A DNA stretch of 64,000 bases, taken from the NCBI GenBank assembly GCA_049487715.1, contig CP150584.1:1-64000 (forward strand), read 5' to 3'. Under the pieces are notes generated by a model. That model was given only the letters and a program-made list of their open reading frames with translations, was not told the origin of the DNA and searched no databases. The DNA is from Pycnococcus provasolii. Lineage: Eukaryota; Chlorophyta; Pseudoscourfieldiophyceae; Pseudoscourfieldiales. The translations under genes were made by a program, and so were the position numbers. Of the stretch, positions 57,314 through 64,000 are shown piece after piece. Position 1 is the stretch's first letter; every line of letters begins with the position of its first letter.

Positions 57314-58480
57314 TCATGCAACCTGCTCCCTCCTTTCCACACCGCGTGGCGTCGAGTCGTCCTCTCCAGCTGGCACGTCGTCTAAGCTCTTCGGGATGCT
57401 CTGGTACTCTGCACCCGCCGCCGCGCCCACGCCTCCGCAACCTGTCATCACGCCAGTCACGTGAGGCACCTGCAGATTCGCCAACCAGCGTGCGGCGTGG
57501 CATGGCCGTTCTCGAAGCCATATATTCATTCCCCACTTCTCTCCAGCCACAACGGGTCGACCCGCATGCAAAGTTCGCTCGTCCATCGCGCTGTGCGAGC
57601 TCAAACTTGCACTCTGCTGCAGACTTGGACTTGACTGCGAGCCTCCGCCGGCACCTGCGCCAGGCATGGGCGCCGCACCGCTCGTTCCCGCGCCTGACGC
57701 GGCGCCGCTCATGGACAGCGACGCGTCCGCGCCGTGCACGGCATTTCTGCTGCCCCCTCCAAAGCAGCCCGCAGCCACGCTGGAGACGACACTCTGCGCG
57801 GCGCTGGGCGCCTGCGGGCCGAGCGGGCTTCCCACTGGACCCTCGCACCCGTGCTTGTTCCACCAGATGAGCGCGGTGCCCTCCTTTGGCGGAACGCTCA
57901 CGCCAAGTAGGGGGAAGTCCGTCGAGCCGCCCTTCTCGCACGCGCTCAGCACGACGAAGCACGAGACGACGCGCTGGCCACTACTTGCAACCTTTCGCGG
58001 GTAGTGCGCGCCGTTGACGTCGAAGTAGTCGACGTGAGCGCCGTACTCCTCACCCACGCGATACCGAACCACCTGAACGGGTTCGCAGTGGCTCGGGTGC
58101 ATGCCCGCGAGGTGTGCCGCGCGGAGCACCGCGCTTCCCACAGCCTGGTGACTCCGAGGCACGCGGCATGAAGACGACGTTCGTGCCGAGCTTGTGTTTC
58201 GCCATGTCTCCCCACCCGGCGCGAGCGTTCCGTTTCCGCTTCCACCCGCCCCCGCGCCTGAAACTGACGCGCCTGCACTCGCCCCGCCCGTGTCGCCGAC
58301 GTCGCCGTGCGCGACGACGAACGAAGGGTGCAGGTCTGGTTTGGCGAGCGCGATGATAGCCTGCGCCTCCTCGGGCGTGACAAAGTTCTCAATGCGCACG
58401 AGGCGCGGGTCTTTGCACAGAATTTCGCTTCGCATCTTCATGCCGTGCACAGAGAGGCTCTTTTTGCCAGAACCGGCCAT
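57314..58480 (-). CDS. Prolyl-4-hydroxylase-like 2OG-Fe(II) dioxygenase
   Basis: 388 residues from ATG 58480 (the frame is open to a TTG at 58492). The P4H fold is visible: DPRLVRIENFVTPEEAQAII at the start, VQVVRYRVGEEYGAHVDYFD carrying the HxD iron ligands, FVVLSACEKGGSTDFPLLG, GTALIWWNKHG, and LHAGRPVVAGEKWGMNIWLR carrying the distal His and the Lys that binds 2-oxoglutarate. Two low-complexity Gly/Ala/Ser-rich insertions are unusual: one of about 40 residues after PSFVVAHGD and one of about 95 residues between KHGCEGP and DERTLHAG. No TM or signal peptide is seen at this start, unlike plant P4Hs, so an upstream exon may be missing. Likely role: hydroxylation of proline in secreted or cell-surface glycoproteins. 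Confidence 0.88.
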   Translation of the reverse strand: MAGSGKKSLSVHGMKMRSEILCKDPRLVRIENFVTPEEAQAIIALAKPDLHPSFVVAHGDVGDTGGASAGASVSGAGAGGSGNGTLAPGGETWRNTSSARTSSSCRVPRSHQAVGSAVLRAAHLAGMHPSHCEPVQVVRYRVGEEYGAHVDYFDVNGAHYPRKVASSGQRVVSCFVVLSACEKGGSTDFPLLGVSVPPKEGTALIWWNKHGCEGPVGSPLGPQAPSAAQSVVSSVAAGCFGGGSRNAVHGADASLSMSGAASGAGTSGAAPMPGAGAGGGSQSSPSLQQSASLSSHSAMDERTLHAGRPVVAGEKWGMNIWLRERPCHAARWLANLQVPHVTGVMTGCGGVGAAAGAEYQSIPKSLDDVPAGEDDSTPRGVERREQVA

Positions 58481-60096
58481 GTAAATTCCCAAATACCGGA
58501 ACGCACTCCAGAGCTTCCAAAGCTACCCACAATAACAATGTCAGGGAGCCAGAAAAGCTTTTGTAAAGGTTTCTAGAGGCACACAATACAAGACCACGCA
58601 CACGCACACACAATACAGATATCTGATGAGATGAGCACGAAGAAGATGAGCACCAAGAAGAGCACACACTACAGCCTCAGAGACAGATACACCAAACAAG
58701 ATACACCAAACAAGATACACCAAACAGATACACACACACACACACACGAAGAGCGACACCACACAGGGAGACACACGAGAGACCGACGACGAGACGCGAG
58801 GGACAGACAATTGTACCCCACGTGCTGTCCGACGCTGCGCAAACCAGAGCAGAGCAGAGCGGGTTCAGGGAAGGGAGACAATACACGACGGACGGACGGA
58901 CGGACGGAGCACAGGGGGAGAACAGAACAGGGGAGAACAGAACAGGGAGGGGGAGAACAGGTCCAGGGGGGGACCCGGGGTCCCTGTGCCAAGAAGAGCT
59001 CTCTTCTCTTCTCTTTTAGGGGGACGGGAGACTCAGGGGAGCTCCGGAGACTTCAGGGGAGGGTTTCGACGGGAGCCTATCGTAGTTTTCATCAATGAGG
59101 TTCCGAAGAAGAAGAAGGAACAGCAGACTCTCCTCTCCCGCAGTGCACTGTACTGTGTGCTCTTGTTTGCGCGTCATACAACTTGGAACGTTTGGGATTG
59201 CCTGATGGGTGATTTCGACTGTGTGATGTGTCTCTCCGGAAAGATCTTTCTGCCTGCTGGAGGAATTGTTTGGAGGTACAGTACCGTACTTCTACGATAG
59301 TCTAGGGAGCAAGGGAGGGAGGGGCAACCTTGCTAGGTTGCCAACACCGTTGCAACGGGTTCGAGCCAGCGAGGGGGGGCGAGAAGAGGGCAGAATCGTT
59401 ACCCTCGAACGTGGGGTGCAACGTCGTGGACGGCAACACGGCAACACGCACGCACGCTGAATAAGTTCTACGACTTCTATCCTTCTGCTGGATTCTATTT
59501 TAATACCAGGCAAGAAGACAAAACATATCGCCATCAAGATGTGCGACGAACGCACCCATGAATCCCCGTGAACAGGTATGTAGTTACAGTACCTGCAGTG
59601 TATAGTGTGGGGTCACGTGAGCAACGCCAAAACAGAGGCGTCGCGTGATCGCACGGAACTATTCCTTCCCAGGCGAAAGCGACCAAGAATTAAGAGCACC
59701 TTCCTCTTCTTCCCCCTTTTGCACGCCAGAGCCGAACATCGCAAGGCCCCCGAGGCAGCGAGGCTTAAGGTACGGTACCGAAGCCAGAACTCCCGTATAA
59801 GCTTCTGGTCAAGACCAATCTGCACACCACACTTGATAAAGCAACCAGCAGGGAACGAAGAAGGAAGGTAAGGTGGTGAGCACTGAGCCTCAGCTGTTCG
59901 GAAGTAAGGGAAGGCCGGAAGGCGAGAAAGGAAGGGCCGGCCGACATCCATAGTACTACATGACATCACACAATCACGTACAGTTTGCGAAGGCGTGTTT
60001 CTTGCCCCCTCCCTCCGCCTGTCCGCGTTGACTTTTTTTCCCCTCCCCCTCCAGCGACGAAAGAAAAGTTCACCTTCGGTGCGCCTCATCTTCGTC
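58481..60096. other. Intergenic region of simple repeats, no supported gene
   Basis: Contains ATACACCAAACAAG tandem units (58687-58727), a CA run (58730-58746), GACG units (58889-58907), and GGAGAACAGAACAGG tandem units (58916-58965). It then passes into less repetitive DNA and the DNAAF1 leader, with TAGTACTACATGACATCACA near 59951. Open frames are composed of the repeats. Confidence 0.65.
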
Positions 60097-61247
60097 ATGT
60101 CCGGCTCCTTCATCATAGGCGAAACCTCCTTGCGTGCACGTCTCCGCTCACTCAACGTCGGGTACCCGTTCGCGCTCGAACTCAACGAAATACTGCACCT
60201 CAACCACCTCGGCGTGCAAACCATCGAAAACCTACAACTCGTGCCTGAACTGCAGTGCCTGTACCTCGAGGGAAACTCGATCGAGACGATCGAAAACCTC
60301 GACGCGTGCCCAAACCTCAGGTGCCTCTACCTCGCGAGAAACTACGTCGAGGAGATTGAAAACCTCGACATGCTCAAGCAGCTGCGCACTCTAGACCTCT
60401 CGGAAAACAGAATCACGACAGTGGAAAACCTCGAAGCGTGCGACAGCCTCGACACCCTCAACCTGCGTGGTAACAAGCTTGCATCCGCAGACAGCATCAG
60501 GCACCTCACGGCGTGCAAAGCCTTAAAGAGCGTCGACGTCTCGAAGAACCGCATCGCCGGAAGTACCGACGTCGTGGACGTCTTGCTGCAGCTGACCAAC
60601 CTCACGCTCCTCCGCGCGTTTGAAAATCCGTTCGTCAAGGAGGTTTCCGGGTACCGCAAGACGGTGCTTGGAAACATGCAGTGGCTCTCCTACCTCGACG
60701 ATGCGCCAGCCTTCGACAAGGACAAGCGCTGTGCCGCCGCATGGCTCACGGGTGGCGTCGAGGCTGAGCGCGCCGAGCGCGACGTCATACGCGCCGAGGA
60801 GGAGGCGACGCGTCAGAAGAATCGCGAGAACTTTCAGTCGATAATTGCAGAAGCGGAGGCCAGAGCGGCGAGAGGTGAGGTGGAACCCGTGGACCCGTAC
60901 CGTTTCCGACCGCACGAGCGAGGCGTGCACCCGCTCGACACGTACGACGACGACGACGACGACGACGTGACACGCGAGATCGTCGCAAATCACTACCGAT
61001 CCAAGGGCATGGCGGCGCCCCCGCGCCAACGTAAAGGCGCAAGAGCAACCGTTCAGCAGGCAATGGCAGGTGGCGACGAGATTCCAGAGCTGCCCGCGGT
61101 GGAGGTGGTGCCCGCCGCCGACGACCAAACCGACCAAAACGCGTGGACGCTGCTGAGCAGGAAGGAAGGTGCTTCGGTGTCGAAAGATGCCGACGACGAC
61201 GATAGCCTGCGAGAGGAGGATGTGCACCTCGAGCCACCGTCCACCGC

Positions 61248-61278
<31 letters not shown>

Positions 61279-61827
61279 ATCTCGGCCGAGGAACTCGAGC
61301 GAAGGCAAGCGGCGAAAGCGACCATCGTCGCTCGCGAGGCGGCATTTCGCCAGCAGCTGCAGGACGAGGCGCTCAGGAGGGCGGCGGTGCGAACGACGCG
61401 GCGTGCGGAAGCGGCCCGAGTAAGGCAGGAACAAGAGGCTGCGGAGCCGAAGGATGGCGAGGAAAGTGCGCCACGCATGCCTCGCTTGGGCGAGTTTCGC
61501 ATCCCTCAGGTGTGGGGAACGGATCGCTATGCGTCGCTGTGGGAGAAGGCGAAGCAGGTTGGCGAGTGGCAAGAGGACAACCAGCCGGAATCGAGTGACG
61601 CCGAGCAGCCTGACGGGGCGGGACATTCAGCTCCTGATATGCCGTCTGACGGCATAGTCGACGACGGCGACGACGACGGCGACGACAGCGACGTCGACCC
61701 GATGGAGCGCTACAGCGTGACTAGGGTAGCTGGCGCCGCCAACAATGAGACGCGCGCGGCCTCGCCTCCTATGAGCACGACAGAGCTGGCGGCCGATAGA
61801 GAGGAGGATTTGTACGGCTTAGACTGA
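60097..61827 (+). CDS. DNAAF1: Dynein axonemal assembly factor 1 (LRRC50/ODA7)
   Basis: 576 residues from ATG 60097 (the frame is open further up to a GTG at 59995). Six SDS22-type leucine-rich repeats (~28-165: LHLNHLGVQTIENL, LYLEGNSIETIENL, LYLARNYVEEIENL, LDLSENRITTVENL, LNLRGNKLASADSI, VDVSKNRIAGSTDV) are followed by the LRR cap NPFVKEVSGYRKTVLGNMQW, LSYLDDAPAF and CAAAWLTGGVEAERAERD. These are diagnostic for DNAAF1, which preassembles outer and inner dynein arms in the cytoplasm before import into cilia. The C-terminal half is acidic, charged and low-complexity (PEPEPEPEPE; DDGDDDGDDSD) as in other DNAAF1 proteins. It implies that the organism builds motile flagella at some stage. Intronless. 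Confidence 0.94.
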
Positions 61828-62040
61828 CTGACATACTCATACTCTTATGAATAAATTCTTTGAAAGTAAAACTTAAAAAAAAACAAGTACACAAACAATT
61901 GACTTCTAGGAATAGCAGACCTGCTGCTATGCGTGCTGCGCTTTTCAAGGTAAACGTATTGTGCTGTGGGGATCCCCCCGAACGGCCGAACCCGAACCCC
62001 AAATCCCAACTCGCATTCCCTCAACGCCTCACGCCCCGTC

Positions 62041-63123
62041 ATGGCCTCCGGGTCCTCCGGCGTGTCGCGCGCGCTCGGCGAGCTCGAGGCTGTGCGCGCA
62101 CAGCTCGAGCAGTCCGCGGACGCGTGGGAGCGCGCGTTCGTCGCGAACCCGGCGAAGCAGAAGGTGGCGGACGACCTCAAGACGTACACCGCGCAGAGTG
62201 TGGCGACGGTCGTCGAGCACCTCAACAACGTGTCTGCAAGAATCAACCGCGCGCTCGACGAGCAGGCGCACGCCACTGCCGCAGTCGCCGCGAAGGTCAC
62301 GACGGTCGTGGCGGGCATAGATGTCTGCCGTGCGCGCATCGCTGCGCGTGCTTGGGACGAGGTGACTTGCGAGGTGGACGACGTGCAAGGGTGGACTGTT
62401 GGCCAACGCGGTACGGTCCCAACACTTCGTGAGGAGGATGAATCGTATAGTATGCGAGAGATGTTCGACTACGCGATGCTTCAAGAGGTACAGACGACGC
62501 CCGCGACTGCAGCTGCGTCCACGCCTCCGCCGCCCTCTTCACTTACACCAAAGGTGACGCAGAACTGGGCGCCTGCACCGTCACCATCGCCGACAACGCC
62601 TGCATCGCGGCCGCAGAGCCGAAGAAAAGACGGACCGCCAACGCTTGCTGACCTGCCGGAGAAACTTAACTTGAAGCTCACGCTCAAGGAGGAGCTGCGA
62701 AAAACAGTGGCAGATGCGGACGCCGCGATGGCTGCCCGCAACGTGGCGCGAAAGATGCCGACGCCGTTGAGACGACCACCGCAGACGCCACCGCCTGCTC
62801 AGCCTCCTGCGCCGTCACCACCGCCGCCGACAAAGTCGACGCCGCCACAGCCTACTGCACACCGGCGCTCCTCCTGGCAACCGCCAGCTTCTCCTTCTCC
62901 TGCTGCTCCACCGGCTCCGCCGCCAGCTCCTCCCAAGCCGTCACCGCCAACGCCGCCGCCAGCGCCTCCCAAGCCGTCACCGCCAACGCCGCCGCCAGCT
63001 CAACCTGCTCCTGGAAAGCCGGCACCCCCACCTCCGCCACCACCACCGCCGCCGCCGCCGAAGCCAGCTGCTGCGAAGATTCCAACGCCGCCACCGCCGC
63101 CGCCACCACCACCTCGTCGCTAA
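62041..63123 (+). CDS. ABI: ABI-family subunit of the SCAR/WAVE complex
   Basis: 360 residues from ATG 62041. The N-terminal ~130 residues are a helical ABI homology region: AFVANPAKQKVADDLKTYTA, QSVATVVEHLNNVSARINRA, LDEQAHATAAVAAKVTTVVA, GIDVCRARIAAR. This follows the animal and plant ABI/ABIL pattern (KxxxxxTKxYTxQSLxxV...LDxQ). Then a short linker, a conserved-looking MPTPLRRPPQTPP, and a long polyproline tail (~240-360) with PPPAPPKPSPPTPP repeats that could bind profilin, SH3 or EVH1 partners. No SH3 domain is present, as in plant ABILs. ABI is part of the pentameric WAVE regulatory complex that activates Arp2/3 actin branching. A 213-base gap separates it from DNAAF1 on the same strand. 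Confidence 0.85.
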   Translation: MASGSSGVSRALGELEAVRAQLEQSADAWERAFVANPAKQKVADDLKTYTAQSVATVVEHLNNVSARINRALDEQAHATAAVAAKVTTVVAGIDVCRARIAARAWDEVTCEVDDVQGWTVGQRGTVPTLREEDESYSMREMFDYAMLQEVQTTPATAAASTPPPPSSLTPKVTQNWAPAPSPSPTTPASRPQSRRKDGPPTLADLPEKLNLKLTLKEELRKTVADADAAMAARNVARKMPTPLRRPPQTPPPAQPPAPSPPPPTKSTPPQPTAHRRSSWQPPASPSPAAPPAPPPAPPKPSPPTPPPAPPKPSPPTPPPAQPAPGKPAPPPPPPPPPPPPKPAAAKIPTPPPPPPPPPRR

Positions 63124-63446
63124 AGGAACACCTCCTCATTTATTGACTTGATTTTTTTAGAAAATCGCTTTCTTTGTTGACCGAGTTAACCTTGACTTAA
63201 GAGGGGAGGAACGTCGCTGGCGACGACAGGTCTCATTCAACACGAAGGTGACAACAGCTTTTGAGCTACTACTGTGTGGTTGCGTGGTGTGCTGCTCCCG
63301 TCCGTCGTGAGAACGACGTGGTTCGAACACCGACATCTTGGCGAAAATTCCCGGCGTAGTGTCCAGTTACAAGAGTCCACCGCGCTGAGCGTCTTTGCCA
63401 TTCTCCGGTGTGTCCCACACACCGCCTTCGACGTGCCGGCAGGCTC
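63124..63446. other. Convergent spacer between ABI and the probable ATP synthase f gene
   Basis: A T-rich 3' flank follows the ABI stop. A minus-strand GTTCGAAC motif at about 63330 resembles a tRNA B-box, but the flanking stems do not close. No gene is supported. Confidence 0.5.
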
Positions 63447-64000
63447 CTAGTGCCCGTGGTCCTGCGCGTGTTTCATGTGCCTGTACTCTGCGCGCCAGCT
63501 CGTCAAGTAGGAGATGCAGAACACGCCGATGGATACGTGAATGAGAGGCTGTAAGCTGTTCGTGTCAACGTACTGTGTCTGTGAAAGTGCGTGTGCGCGC
63601 GCGTGTGTGTGTGTCGGTAAACTGTTGTGAGTTGTCGTGCACGCCTCGGAAACGCTTAAAAGACGTGGTGGTTGTCTTTTCAAAACGCGCGCGTCGAGCA
63701 ACCCTCCCTCCCTCCCTCCCTCTTATGCAGAAAGAGACGTCCATCCCTTTTCTAGGAAAAAAGGATGCAGCCGAGTTCACACGGCAAGAGACACAGGCAT
63801 GCACGAAGACCGTGCAGAGTCGACACATGAGACGCGTGTGCAAATACACACAAGCGCGCGCGTACACCAAAAAGAAAAAGAAAACAAATGAGCCCCAACC
63901 AGTCAAAAAACTCATGATGATACCCCAGTACCCACCTTGTAGTTCTTGTACCACGTCGTGTATCGTGCCGGCAACGTCGCGGGGTTCAGTGTGGTGGTGA
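63447..64000 (-). CDS. Probable mitochondrial ATP synthase subunit f, 5' end beyond the window
   Basis: Two exons are visible on the minus strand: 64000-63936 (partial) and 63578-63447, with a 357-base intron (AAG|GTGGGT ... TTCACAG|ACA). A second acceptor six bases on, CACAG|TAC, also keeps phase 0. The joined product ends NPATLPARYTTWYKNYK, (TQ)YVDTNSLQPLIHVSIGV, FCISYLTSWRAEYRHMKHAQ, DHGH. The Tyr-rich stretch, single TM helix, SY and the (Y)xHxKH ending match the pattern of ATP synthase F0 subunit f (animal ATP5MF type), a small inner-membrane subunit of the mitochondrial enzyme. The identification is by pattern only. The intron carries CCCT and GT repeats. The start codon lies past 64000. 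Confidence 0.55.
63579..63935 (-). other. Intron of the probable ATP synthase subunit f gene
   Basis: 357 bases with GTGGGT donor and TTCACAG acceptor (minus strand), phase 0. It contains a CCCT tract (63702-63723) and a GT run (63600-63614). Confidence 0.6.

Noticed and set aside
60523-61626. 367-codon minus-strand frame opposite DNAAF1
   Set aside because: Antisense shadow of DNAAF1 with Leu/Arg-rich low-complexity sequence.
63318-63400. Second tRNA-like region with GTTCGAAC and GCTCAGCGCGGTGG
   Set aside because: B-box and D-loop-like pieces exist, but the D, anticodon and T stems do not pair properly.
1-64000. CRISPR arrays, bacterial operons, integrons or prophage
   Set aside because: Telomere, spliceosomal introns and plastid transit peptides show nuclear eukaryotic DNA. 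No regularly spaced repeat-spacer array is present.

Overview
The window is the left end of a linear eukaryotic chromosome. It opens with about 250 bases of C-strand telomere repeat (CCCTAA units with a few CCCTAAA heptamers), then about 1.7 kb of subtelomeric sequence, then gene-dense, GC-rich DNA. Introns are few and short (89 to about 360 bases, GT...AG). Several proteins begin with green-type plastid transit peptides (CobW-like GTPase, YidD-like protein, solanesyl-type prenyl synthase), and TGTAA lies a short way after many stop codons. A unicellular green alga of the chlorophyte/prasinophyte kind fits best; this is inference, because no rRNA or other marker is present. A ciliary dynein-assembly factor (DNAAF1) and an ABI/WAVE subunit suggest flagella and branched-actin regulation.

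Layout. 1-1979: telomere and subtelomere with long G and C homopolymers and decayed coding-like fragments. 1.98-6.4 kb: plastid CobW/COG0523 GTPase (+), a two-exon YidD homologue (-), ATP-type PEP carboxykinase (-). 7.2-17.8 kb: one uninterrupted 3533-codon gene (-) for a giant TBC/Rab-GAP protein with an N-terminal array of about 78-residue repeats. 18.5-43.8 kb: a membrane and secretory block holding a Cache/Cys-rich/multi-TM/EF-hand receptor (+), three members of an apparently uncharacterised family of EF-hand single-pass proteins with a C-terminal cysteine cluster (-,+,-), a secreted thioredoxin-fold-like protein (+), a U-box/WD40 E3 ligase (-) and Derlin (+). 43.8-45.3 kb: gene-poor and rich in inverted repeats. 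45.3-54.9 kb: six-TM hybrid histidine kinase with two receivers (+), PDI-C/ERGIC-type protein (+), a three-exon SERF gene (-), prenyl synthase (+), and a GT23-like glycosyltransferase (+). 56.1-64.0 kb: DJ-1/PfpI-like membrane protein (+), prolyl-4-hydroxylase-like dioxygenase (-), DNAAF1 (+), ABI (+), and the 3' part of a probable mitochondrial ATP synthase subunit f gene (-) running off the window.

How the genes relate. There are no operons. A secretory theme recurs: Derlin (ERAD), PDI-C, the thioredoxin-like protein, P4H, the GT23-like enzyme and TBC Rab-GAP all act on ER/Golgi cargo or traffic, and the EF-hand family and Cache receptor look like such cargo.

Most interesting: (1) a roughly 40-80 base element lying just after the stop codon, in sense orientation, of four unrelated genes; (2) the EF-hand/TM/cystine-cluster family, one member of which carries a second copy of its EF-hand module on the opposite side of the membrane; (3) the Cache-TRP-like receptor; (4) an in-frame TAG near the start of the histidine kinase; (5) a higher-order repeat inside the giant TBC gene.
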